This document shows, one piece after another, positions 46,718 through 57,602 of a DNA stretch of 64,000 nt. The position numbers and the translations under genes are program-made. The stretch covers positions 310,001 through 374,000 of the forward strand of contig CAJNAR010000144.1 in assembly GCA_905220665.1 (NCBI GenBank), in the 5' to 3' direction. The stretch's first letter is position 1. Each line of letters begins with the position of its first letter. This stretch comes from Albugo candida (Eukaryota; Oomycota; Peronosporomycetes; Albuginales; Albuginaceae). Under the pieces are notes generated by a model. That model ran no database searches and had not been told where the DNA came from. It saw only the letters and a list, made by a program, of their open reading frames with translations.

Positions 46718-48862
46718 TTAGCTGCTTGAAATCTCCGATATTAACTGATGCAGATGCTCATCCGTGTAGAGTGAAGCAGCGTGTCCGTCACTCCACGTCA
46801 CAGCGTACGCGTAATTGCCCTTCACAAGAGAGCAATTACATCATAAGTAAAAATATACTTTTACTATCTCGCGTCGCTACCTTTCGTTGTATTGTTGTCG
46901 GTACGATATCTGTTGGAATTTTTGTACCATCGAGCAACTGAAGCGATATTTTTCAAGCGTTAACTTGCCATTCCACGCTCTACTTTGCGTACCTGTTTTC
47001 CTGTAAATTCGTCAATACATTGAGCACATCGGCATCTAAAGAACCCTCTGCTTGAGATCGAATGTGCAGCCTATTTTACAAAAGTCTTACTGCGCGCGAA
47101 GATGAGCTGCTGATAATGTGACTTCCTTTGCTTCCGTCGATGTATACGATCGAAGAAGAATACCACGCGCAGAATTGAACAGAAGCTCGGGCGCTAAAAG
47201 CGCTTTGTGTCGTAGCCTGACTACCTCACGTGCGATCTGCGCCATACACTCGAGTTGGTCATAAGCACATTACATATCGCTGTAAAGCATTTCTACCGCC
47301 GCTGCTATCTCTTTATATGTCTCAACTGTTTTTGAACATTTCCCACCGAGCACAAGAGGTCTACGTACAGGAGATGCACAACATATTGAAGGATAGTCAA
47401 AAAATCAAAGATAAATCAACACACCTTCCGTGATCAGCTGCAAACGCGCTTTCCTGAGTCATTGGCAATTGGAACGCGTGCTCGATCAAGTACTTCTCGG
47501 CAAGCTCCTGCATGTGGCTCTCTCCTATGGTACAAATAATGACCAAGTGGATATTCGAAGAAACTGATATGTACCGAATGGATAATGTCGCGTGCCATGT
47601 ATACAATCGAAAAATGCCATGTTCTCCACCACGGCGACCGATGGAACCTAAGGGAAGAAACAAAGTCAGGGCCATGGGCAGATCGACCGACATCACCGCA
47701 CTTTTAAGTTTTGAAACATGACGATTCCTTTTTCAACATCTATAGTACTACGATAATCAATGCAGGGCACCATTTGTTGACAAAATGTGAGGAGAATCAC
47801 ACCTCAAACGTTGTGGTGTAGTTACAATTACTGCGGCAGAAATAGCCATTTGCTGCGTCAAAGACATTTGAATGTCTCCAGTTCCTGGAGGCATATCAAC
47901 GATCAAAAAGTCGAGAGACCCCCACTGCGTCGCGAGTATTAATTGATCAATGAGTTTTGAGACCATTGGACCCCGCATCACTGCCGCACCAACTCCACCA
48001 GCACCTGGAGCTGCTTTCTGATTAACAAAGCCGAACGACATCAGTTTGACGCCATGAAATTCAAGCGGGAGGACAAATCCTTTATTGGTCGGTGATGGCC
48101 GCACAACGCGGTCCTCCGGATAGACCATCGTCGGTAAACTTGGACCGTATATATCTGCATCCAATATACCTACACGTGCACCGCGCTGGACGAGACTAAG
48201 CTCACGTGACTTTATTTGCTGAAAGAAGTAAAGGTAAAAGCATTCCATTCACCTGTAAGCAAGGTTGACGGCAACGGTGGATTTTCCAACACCGCCTTTG
48301 CAGCTCGAAACTGCAATTATCTCAGACACGTTTTCCAGTGCAGAGTATCGCTTGGCATGGAGATTTTTTGGTTTAGGACGCACAGCATCAATATGCAAGG
48401 ACTGTATCCAATCAAGCTCCTCCAAGCGCTTCATTGAATCCGTTTTCCACTATGTCGCGTTTTAGAATTTACGAATGCATTTGCAGATGCATGAACCTGC
48501 TCCGCCACATCCAAAAGCGCTCCATTTGGTGCCTCCAACGTCAGCATGACTGACTTTTCTTGCAATGAAACTTTCACATTCTATTCCAACACGATTTCAC
48601 TACGAGAATGTGTTTAGAGTGAAAGGCTCACCTTCACACGGCCTAAAGTTACAATATCACTCTTCAAACCTAACATGTCTGGAACTTGTCGCAACTTTGA
48701 TAGAATGTCCATCTCCATCCGCGCATTTTGTCGCGTGGAGAACGAGTAAGATAATAATTTATGGCTGGGGTACAAGTGACTGCTTCGGAAGCTACTTGGC
48801 AAGTGGTTTAAGCTCGAATTGGTCCATCGCGATAATCTCACTGGAGGTAGATGAAGCATCAT
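46718..48862 (-). CDS. HCF101: HCF101-type P-loop Fe-S carrier with DUF971, 512 aa
   Basis: A scaffold or carrier delivering [4Fe-4S] clusters. Twelve exons join exactly in frame: 48862-48632, 48580-48473, 48428-48253, 48195-47803, 47747-47702, 47647-47575, 47524-47425, 47360-47297, 47236-47091, 47035-46993, 46937-46881, 46819-46718. The N-terminus is rich in Arg, Ser and His ([19 protein letters not shown]), with no acidic residue in the first 50: a probable mitochondrial presequence. A FeS-assembly P domain follows ([20 protein letters not shown]). The Mrp/NBP35 ATPase has Walker [12 protein letters not shown] (residues 154-164), [36 protein letters not shown] and [11 protein letters not shown]. 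The C-terminus is a DUF971 domain ([30 protein letters not shown]). This Mrp-plus-DUF971 layout is that of plastid HCF101, here in a non-photosynthetic lineage. Confidence 0.95.
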
Positions 48863-49670
48863 TTTTATAATCGCAAACACATTATACTATACCATACCAC
48901 TATTCGAGGCGCTTTTGGCACAACATGGTAATCAGTCAAGTAAATGGTGTGGTGGCATGTGAGATGATGGATGTTTTCGTTTCCACGGTAAAAAGTGGGA
49001 AATCTTGGTCAAGTGCAAACGATGCAAGTCACCGAAAGAATCCATCAAGTGTGGCAGATATTATTGATCCTAATTGTTCTACAAGATAGGGATGGTGCTG
49101 GTGATTTCCACTGCTTATTTTAGGCAGTCGGTGACGACTGTCACAAACATTGGAAATCTCACATGAAGCATTTTATAATCTAGTCGTTCTGTATAGGATC
49201 TCGAAGTACTCTCAATCGGCCTTGAGGATATACTTTACATCGGTGGCCTTAGTGTGACAAGCGACTGTAAAAGCATCTCTTATGTAAGATTTCGGTCGTT
49301 CTCGTAGTAAGGAGCTCAGTTGGGTCAATCGAATTTGTTTATATCACTGACTGCGTTCCCGATTTATTGTATGGCCCAAGAGCGTTTCCTCACTATTGTA
49401 GTCAACAACCAAACATCATTCACCTCAGAGAGATTGCGATATATGGTTGATAAGCAATCGTAGTCGGCGCATTGTTAATCAAAGGAGGTAGGTTCAAACG
49501 CTCTTACTCACTCATAAAAATGGAAAGAAGATCGTCTCAATATGGGAATTCCTCAGCAGAACATTACAATACCATCTCCATTTTGCTTATAAGAAATGAA
49601 AAAATCATATTCGCAATACATTGCATCACAGGTGCTATTTCTTGTGCAGATATTCCTAAGGTATCACAAA
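48863..49670. other. Intergenic region
   Basis: About 0.8 kb with no supported gene; the longest plus-strand frame (49472-49702) lacks any domain and overlaps the MIC19 tail. It should hold the HCF101 promoter and the MIC19 3' UTR. Confidence 0.4.
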
Positions 49671-50390
49671 TCAAAATCGATATGTCATGCCACGATCAAT
49701 GACACGTACATCTGCAGCATCTTGTCCGCACTGAATAAAAGCGTCGGCGATTTGTTTGCAGCGAAGCACATTTTGTGGATTTCCTTTGTAGCATTCCAAG
49801 CATGCGCGGCGCTCTTCTGTACATTGAACTGGTTTGATCGGCGCATTGTACTTTTTATGGCTAATCTCCTCCACTAACTGCCTGACACGAGCATTGGCTT
49901 CATCCTCCAGCTTCTTCGCCTCTTTTGCTTGATGAGAAGTACTCGATTGCAATTCCTGAGATTGTTTTTCAAGTCGAAGTCGACCATTTTCCTCTCCCTT
50001 CAACGACAAAAGTATAAGCCTCCAATTAGCTTTTAGTGAGTACCTTTTGGATTCGTAAAGATCCAGAAGTTCTCATTCTACAAACCTTTCTATAAGCGTT
50101 TTCTAATTGCTTTCGGTATATTTCTTCTTTACTACATTGAAGAAGAAAACCTGTAAGCTTTGACACGTTGAGAATTGTAAGGGTTTGTACATTTGTATGA
50201 TTCTTTCATTGTGACTTGCATCAGCTGATTGTTCAGGTTTCTTTGCCTTTTCGAGATCATTAAGATGCTTAATGAGATCGGGTGTGAGATCTATAGTGCA
50301 CTTCGTCACAGAATCACTATCAAATGCATCTTCCTGATTCAAATTTGTGGCATGCTCTGAGCTTTGAATGCGCGATGGCTTGTTGCCCAT
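49671..50390 (-). CDS. MIC19: MICOS subunit MIC19/CHCHD3-like, 190 aa
   Basis: A mitochondrial crista-junction protein. Three exons (50390-50191, 50131-50086, 49997-49671) join in frame to 190 residues. The N-terminus MGNKPSR is a consensus for N-myristoylation, as in animal CHCHD3. Residues 50-140 are coiled coil (KEEIYRKQLENAYRK, RLRLEKQSQELQ, KEAKKLEDEANARVRQLVEE). The C-terminus is a CHCH domain with twin CX9C pairs (CTEERRACLEC and CKQIADAFIQC), substrates for the Mia40 import relay. Length and domain order match MIC19; MIC25 is an alternative name in animals. The chosen ATG is set by the myristoylation motif, with a longer in-frame extension upstream judged non-coding. Confidence 0.85.
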
Positions 50391-50664
50391 AATGTTGCAG
50401 GGATATGTGGTACAAAACCGGTATGCATAACGGGCCACGGGATACTGAGATAAACAATCGAAGCATTTCTTTACCGGTGCTCTGTCAATGTATCATTTCG
50501 TTTTCCTTCCTCTCTAAGCGACAAATGATAGTTCAAATATTTGATAGGAACAGTGCGAAGGTCTTTTATGTCAATCAGATTTGCCATCGATAAAAAATAC
50601 ATGCGTTAAAGTATCACATTGATATGAATTTAAGCTGCGCAACAAGCAAATATACTTCAATTAC

Positions 50665-51946
50665 TCAAAAAGTGTCGTTAGTGAAATAGTCCTTGCATTT
50701 ACAAAGCCTTCGATCTTGTTCTGCATCTACCACAAAATTGATAGCAGGTACATCGGAAGATATAGTGTAGATCTGTTTTAGGCAGACAATATGTTAGATA
50801 CACTGCAGCAGAATGCGTCGGAATGAGAGTTATACCTTGTATTTTCCATACGTGATGGTACCACGAATTGTGCCATTAATTAAAAATACCAGCTTATCTC
50901 GTTGAAAGTCAGACCACATTGCAAGACCTTCCAAATAGCCCGGTCTGATGTTGATGGGCATGATCACATCGCTAATGGCTCCTGCAGCTGCAGTCCACGT
51001 TTGATTCAATTCCCAGCTACCAACATGTAATCCTCTGTGATGAAAGTACAATTTCCCTTCTTCCAGTAAAAAACCGAATCTGTTTTCGTTAATCACACTC
51101 AAAAGGACTTGATACTCGACCACTGGCTGAAGGTTAAGTATACTGTGAAGAACTGACTCCCACTGAAATTCGCGATTGCAGACGTTATAGTCCGGAAATC
51201 TCGGATAGAACATAAGACCCAGTATCTATCAGTCATAGTGATCTTGAGGTTCAACATTGATATCTGCTGGATGAGTATTTCAAATCTCTTTACCGTGACA
51301 GCACTCAAAAAGCCAACAAATATGATCCGCCTACATACTTTTCTCCAGCTTGAATTGTTATCACTGTAATACAAATCGACTTGTGATCATGCGCGTCAGA
51401 AGAGGTAATAACTTACGATAAAGATGTTCTAGAAGCTGAAAGAGCTTCATGTACTGCTAGTAAGGGCTCACGAGACTCTGATGTAGAATCAGCAAGTCCC
51501 TCCTCATCTTCAGCTCTTGTCTCTGAAACAGATATTCGAGTTGTTTCAACCGAGTTGACTTGAGACCGTCTCAAAATCGAATAAAGGGATGCAAGGCCAA
51601 ATAGACAGCATGCGCCTATGATCATAAGAGCAAACACCGTAATCACCACTGAAGTCGGAGGTCCATAACCGACGTGCTGTGGTTCATTCCGCTCACAATC
51701 TTCAAGGTGATGACACACAGACATGCCTTTGATACATCCCATCGGAGAACCAATTGCATGACACTGATAATCAAACTGACAGAAATGGCAAGTTATGCTC
51801 GCATTTAAACAAGAATCGCAGCTTTTGTATTTAGCGCAAGGTTTTCCCAGAATCTCTTCTACGTGATGAAAACCTTTGCTTGATTGCAATGATTCGTCAC
51901 GCATTTTCATCAAATGTTCTGACTTATCAGATTTTATATTTTCAAT
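50665..51946 (-). CDS. PSI-domain membrane protein with two TM segments (N-terminus incomplete)
   Basis: Four exons (51946-51417, 51363-51294, 51225-50836, 50772-50665) join in frame to about 365 residues. The first visible exon has a cysteine-rich PSI-like module (PCAKYKSCDSCLNASITCHF, CQFDYQCHAIGSPMGC), then a membrane segment (VVITVFALMIIGACCLFGLA). A short Ser/Glu-rich loop leads to a second hydrophobic segment (RRIIFVGFLSAVTILGLMFY). The last 190 residues form a beta-rich domain I cannot name (LQPVVEYQVLLSVINENRFG, HHRGLHVGSWELNQTW, DKLVFLINGTIRGTITYGKY), with a CKC near the end. The PSI part should be luminal or extracellular. A start codon was not found in this exon; a signal-peptide exon probably lies within 52000-52060. 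Function unknown. Confidence 0.65.
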
Positions 51947-52097
51947 CTATCCAATATTCAAGGCAACTGCTGCTTGTAAATTGCTTCAAATCGATACAAT
52001 GAAACTAACGGAAACACCATAGAAAACATGACTTCATTTCTAATCTTATTAAGTGAGCGTAATGACAAAAATTATTCGTATGATGACAAATCGGTCA

Positions 52098-55000
52098 TCA
52101 TGATGCATCCGAGTAGTTTTCAACATCCAGTGAAAATCGATCGAAAAAAGATAATGAGCCTCGCTGGAAGGTAGGCGGTAGTGTCCGACTTGTAAAGCTC
52201 CCTGCGTACGACAATCGCATCTGGTCCGTGCCAAGGGCGGAGGAATTACTTGAGCTCCCACTACACCGAGATGATGTTCCGAATGGACGATCGCGTGGAC
52301 TACTGCGAGATACACTGCCGGCAATACTACCCGCATCACTTGCTTTTCGCTGTAAATAAGCAACAACATGTGCTCGATCTCTCAAAATCTCCAAATTATC
52401 AGATTTTCCTCGATACGATATTCTTTCGGTCGTCATGATGGAGCGATCCGCCACTGCTGAATTTTGATCGGATGGAGAGCCATACTTTGAGGAGAAGGTT
52501 GACTCTTGGTGTCGTCTTTCTTGGAAAGCTGACCTCGGCTCATCGTCTTGCGATCGAGCGCCAATGAGACTTGTATTGAGTTTCGCGCTATGTTGGAGTG
52601 GCAAAATATCGACTGTTTCTGATGCTCCTGAAGTCAATGTCGGAGAATATGTTTCAGCATGGCTAAGAGGCAGATCTCCTAGAGGCAGATCTCCGATTGA
52701 TTTGGATTGTGCATCGTACATGTTGGCTCCAACATCAGCAACAGTCTTCTCTACGGCGCAATCTTTTTCCAAGTCGACTGCCGTGCGGTCTTCGTATAGA
52801 GCTTGCAATTGATATTCTGATACAGAACGTGAAGAGAACGACCCTTCGGCTCGACCATAATCTCTCTTGGAGACGAAAGAAGAGCATCGAGGCAGCAAAC
52901 GAATTTGGTTGGATTGTCCGCTCAGATGTTCATCACTGTACCTGATACCATCAAAGGTATGATTCAGGGCATGTTTTGACCCCCGGTGATCATCAGAGCC
53001 AGGATATTCAGCAGCAGTTGTCAAGTCTACCATTCCGGACGAGTGTGTCCCATGCATCGACCTCTCAGCTTTACATCGGGCTTTTTTAGCTTTCTTCTTT
53101 TCCTTCTGTTCTCTCAGTTCCTTTTGCCAATATTCTAGCTTTTGTATCCAGCTAGCAGGTGGTCTATGGTGTGAAAAGTCGGTGTTCATAGATCCAAAAG
53201 AAGCCTGAGTCGCTGGTGATTGTGCGGTCTGTGTCCTATGATGAAAAGTTCTGCTGTGATTATGAGGCTGATCAGCTCCAAAGTCCATTGTCAGGTGTCC
53301 ACGAAAGCTGAAAGCTTCATTGGCTTTGTCATGTGATGCCTTTCTATTTTTCCGAAACTCCGACTCGGCTATCAATGATTGCGGTCCCCCAAGTTCAGCC
53401 TCAGATACATTATTAGCGTTGACTTGAGCACCACCCGAGTGATCTGGATCCCATGCTTCATTGGTGTAATCTTGATCTGGAAGCACAATGTGACGAACAT
53501 TTTGTGCGCCCCACTGGCTATAGCTTTCCGCTGTTCCCCAATATTCATCAATCACCTAGAAGGAGCGTATCACTTAACAAAATTCGATTGAAAGGACATA
53601 TGCAATAAGACGAACGTTCAGAGCATCCCCGCCACCATAGTATGAAGCATTGTACAAATTGGACTGACTTTGTTGGATATGAGCGATACATTCAGTAGAT
53701 AAATGCCTATCAAAAGTACTGAATCACAGGGAGATCAAATGAGCAACCATACCACTCGAAATGCCTGTAAGAGAGATTACCGTGCGTTTCTGGTCGCATA
53801 ATGCGAGTGTCTATCCACAAATTTTGGAATGCTTTGTTTTCTTCGACCAAAAATTTTCTGCCGTAAATCGACTTTGTCACTGTGTGGTGACGTACACAAT
53901 GCATCCGATTGTTGTGGATCATCATCGTCAAGTGATGATATAGCGATTCCGGACGCCAGTTGGATGCGATGATGGGCTCGAAAATCTTCAATACGAGATC
54001 GAATGACACAATTCTGCGATCGTGATACTTGTGAGATAAGATGCGGATTGATACTCGAGCGACCAAGCTAACAAGTGATTCAGAGCGTCTCTTATTGCGC
54101 AAAGTGGACGATAGCATACGATGATCCATTACCTTGTTCAGCTCATTCAGTATATTTCCATAGCTGTCACATCGCACAAGCTTTTCTTGAGAGTGATGCA
54201 AGAGCGCTAATGACATTTGGAAGAGAATCTACAGAAAGTGATTCATTGGTAAGGACAAGAGCTAATTCCACAGCTTGATACATGCCTTGTCACCGAGGAA
54301 GAACATAGAATCCCAAACTCTAGCGGTGATTTCTTTTGAACATGGGCTTGCAAAAAGTGTCAAAAACCACTCCGTACAAGCTAACGAAAGCTCCACGCCA
54401 GAGCCTCCAAGCTTTGTTAGACAATTTACGATATCGGGTAATTGTAGACGAACAAAGTCGGCAAAAACGTGTTGATCCACTGCTAATCCAAGCTATGCAT
54501 CCAAAGCTCGATTAATGCCAATTTTTCCACGCGTACGTAGAACCTTGACATACCATTGTGGTGTAGTAATCTTCTGGTACAACATCAATCATTTTGATGA
54601 GGAGGAAAAATACTTCTTCTTCATAGGGAAGAAATTGCAGCAGTCTTGAGACAATGAAATTGAGTCCCTGACAATACCCCAGTTTTGCGTTGTGTAATGA
54701 GTATGCAATCAGAATCCGCTGCATCATTGCTGTTTTCTCTTCATTCCACGTTTCTTCTGTTGGAGATACTGTTCTTCGTAAATCCGCTTCAATCTGTCGA
54801 AGGGCTTCTGTCCTACAACACAACGGTGACTATCTAGAGAGCTGCTTGTGTCGCTACAATACAAACCTATCTGGTTGGATTGTAAGAAGATGCTGGTAGT
54901 ATCCTTGACGCCTTTGCATTTCGATTGCTGCACCAGAAGCCAATAGCCAAAGTTTTCCATGCATCTGCTCGGGTACGTAAGACCCCTGAAGATCGTCCGA

Positions 55001-56107
55001 CAGTAGCAAAGACCGAATCTGTTCCTCCATGATCCAAACTTCATGCGCTAGTTCGGCAAGTCCTTCTGTTCTGGTACACTCCATATACGAATCCAAGTCA
55101 TTTTTTGGGTGAGCTTGATCTATTTCATCAATCTTTTCACTTCCTATATTAAGCGCTGCCCAACGAGACTGCTTTTCCTCGTAAGCATTGAGTAAGGATT
55201 CCCATATATCATGTGTGACCCCCATGGCATCAGGCACTCGTTTGCTTTCGGATGAATGACTCGGATTTGTCACTTTTAGAAGCTGAGATAAATGCATACA
55301 TGAGATATTGATAAATCGGCAAATATACGACAAATTTACCTCTTTAGTGTCGGGTCTATCCTCAATAGAATGACGCCAGCATTTCTCCTCCAGTGTGCGG
55401 CGATTCGAAAGCGCAAGGGCACACGACTGTAGTGCCAAAATATTACGAAACACTTTCTCAAGAGCACGGAACTCATATAAATCCTCGGGTTCAAAACAAT
55501 TCTGTACTGCTACTCCCAGAACTAAACAACATCTAATCACACCCACTGTAAGTTCTTGACTACCTCAGCATCCTCTATGGAAAAAATGCGAGTATGCCTA
55601 CTTTGTGTAATGAGTGATTTTATGAAAAGCTTGTCGTCTTGCTACGTCGTTCTGGAGCATGATGGAGCGGGCTTCTTGACGCAATTGATCCGTTTTCTTC
55701 TTCCCCTGAAAATTTCGCCCAAGCTTTGTTTCGAGCATCATGGCCTTACTTCGAAGAGATTGAGACGAACTTGGTTCGTACAAGTTACGTAAAAGCGGTG
55801 AGTGTTGCTGCAGCGACGATGAAAACTCCATCAAACAAGACGATTTCTTCCAATCTTCCTCCGATTGGTATTCTCTGTACGCCAGTCCTAATGCAGCGAA
55901 AATGCACTTCATCAACTCACATAAGACTTGTCCATTCCGCGCAACGAGTGCAAAATCGTCCGAGAATTTCTCGTTCAAAATCAACTCAACCCATCTTTGG
56001 GCTATTTTAGCTGCATTTGCATCTGATATAGTGGGTGGGGAGACTTGCTGCTCCAACGACGCAAGTGAGCGTGCTTTTGGTACCATTTTATTTGATGCAC
56101 TCGACAT
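52098..56107 (-). CDS. Calponin-homology plus TBC RabGAP protein
   Basis: Several exons on one strand. The ATG at 56107 begins a calponin-homology domain (AKIAQRWVELILNEKFSDDF, GQVLCELMKCI, then after a splice QNCFEPEDLYEFRALEKVF). A linker with a helix at EEQIRSLLLSDDLQG leads to a TBC domain. That domain has YVPEQMHGKLWLLASGAA, the arginine-finger motif IEADLRRT, the glutamine finger in GYCQGLNFIVSRLLQFLP, and DQHVFADFVRLQLPDIVNCL. About 500 residues of disordered, Ser-rich sequence follow (starting VIDEYWGTAESYSQWG), with a basic coiled coil (ELREQKEKKKAKKARCKAER). Both catalytic fingers are present, so it should act on a Rab GTPase. Splicing is unresolved inside the CH domain (55560-55790) and after LGDKACIK near 54260. 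The remaining joins are exact. Confidence 0.75.
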
Positions 56108-56357
56108 GAGTTCCTTAATTCTCAACAATGACACCAATGAGCGTCAATCAATTATGGATTCTATAAAGGAGAAATGTGTAGTGAGCGTAATTGCTGCTGT
56201 GATGAGGCATGCGCCAAGTCGACCGGCTCACGCAATGACGTTTTGGGCGAAATTCCGAACAAGTTTGCTTCTCGCTTAAATTTAGCGAATAAAAAGGCAG
56301 ATAAGTAATTATTAGGTATATGATTGGTTAAAACAATCGGAACTCGAAGGTATCACA

Positions 56358-57299
56358 TCAAATTCCACCGTCAAAATCCTTTTGTGCGTCTGAAGACGAC
56401 TCAAATGTTCGAGGATGGTGACGTGCGATGAGATATTGGTAAGTTTCAGCTCCCAAAAGTCCTCCAACAATTGGAGCGAAAAGTGGGACCCAAAAATACG
56501 CGTTATTGGCTGTGAATACTTTAAATCCCCAACCAGCTAGTGCAGTGAATAAACGTGGACTGAAATCACGCGCAGGATTTAACGCAAAACCAGTATTATA
56601 CCCAAACGATAATGCGATTCCTGATAGTAATAAACCAATTGCTAGTGGCTTCATACCCTTTTCGGCTTCGTTATTTGCTTTGTCTGTGATGGCGAAAATA
56701 CCGAGCAAGAGCAAAAATGTTCCAATAATTTCGTCAAAGAAACCAGCAAATAATCCCTCGTGATCCTTAGGGTACGTAGCAAAAATACCGGCTGTTCCAA
56801 TTTCCCAGTTATCCAAGTAAGCAAGTCCTGGATAGTACCCTATGTACACAATGAATGCTCCGACGAAAGCACCAGCAAACTGAGCCATTACATAAAATGG
56901 AAGCTTCTTCCAAGGTAAGCGACCGTGACGGCACATTGCGACAGAAACTGCCGGATTGAGGTGTCCACCGCTAACTCCTGCGGAGACAAATAGACCCAAC
57001 ATCAGACCAATTCCGTAGCCGAAAGAAATAGTCGACCAATCTCCTGCCATGTTGGTGAAGTCAGGATGTTGCTGATTCTTGACTGCATTTTTTGCTTCGA
57101 TTCCCTGAGATACGACTGTTTGACAAACAACGCCGTCTCCGACGAGAACGAGAATCATTGTGCCAAGGAATTCTGCAAACATCTCCCGTGTGCATGACTT
57201 TCGATCAACAGTATCTTCAGTTGTCAAAGATGCATCTTCAGAGTACTCGATTGAGATTGAAGAGTTTTGCACAGGATAAATACTTTGTCTAGTCGACAT
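56358..57299 (-). CDS. Aquaglyceroporin (MIP family), 313 aa
   Basis: An intronless frame of 313 residues with the six-helix MIP fold. The first half begins EMFAEFLGTMILVLVGDGVV and has the first pore motif GGHLNPAVS. The second half has GTFLLLLGIFAITDKANNEA and the second motif GFALNPARD. Asp directly after the second NPA-R (NPARD) is the mark of glycerol-conducting aquaglyceroporins rather than strict water channels. The N-terminus carries several Ser/Thr sites and an acidic stretch. The start was set at MSTRQS, the first ATG. It likely moves glycerol, water and small solutes across the plasma membrane. It is divergent from the giant kinesin. Confidence 0.93.
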   Translation of the reverse strand: MSTRQSIYPVQNSSISIEYSEDASLTTEDTVDRKSCTREMFAEFLGTMILVLVGDGVVCQTVVSQGIEAKNAVKNQQHPDFTNMAGDWSTISFGYGIGLMLGLFVSAGVSGGHLNPAVSVAMCRHGRLPWKKLPFYVMAQFAGAFVGAFIVYIGYYPGLAYLDNWEIGTAGIFATYPKDHEGLFAGFFDEIIGTFLLLLGIFAITDKANNEAEKGMKPLAIGLLLSGIALSFGYNTGFALNPARDFSPRLFTALAGWGFKVFTANNAYFWVPLFAPIVGGLLGAETYQYLIARHHPRTFESSSDAQKDFDGGI

Positions 57300-57602
57300 T
57301 GCTTGCAAATGACCGGTACTTGTAGATTGCGGACAAGCTCAGTCGTGAAATGACGTTCCCATTTTGCCATTTTGTCATCAAAGTGCTTGAGCAGATTCCA
57401 AAAATACTGCTTCATTTCGACTCGAACTATTTCAGGAAGGCTATTTTCATCTTGTGGTGCGAAATCAAGCTTCGACTCAAATTGGATTGCCGCTTTGCTG
57501 ACGCCATATCAAACCGTCGGGAAAAAGGCGTTACATTCTTTGGCTGCAGACTTACAGAGAATTTCAAGGGCTCGACAATTCTCATGATTGTAACACATAT
57601 CG
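57300..57602. promoter_or_regulatory. Divergent promoter region, aquaglyceroporin / kinesin-3
   Basis: 303 bp between divergent start codons. Short frames on both strands overlap here but have no conserved features. Both promoters must lie in this segment. Confidence 0.4.

Noticed and set aside
46606..46941. Plus-strand frame of 111 codons
   Set aside because: It is antisense to the last exons of HCF101 and the first exon of REV3, both strongly conserved.
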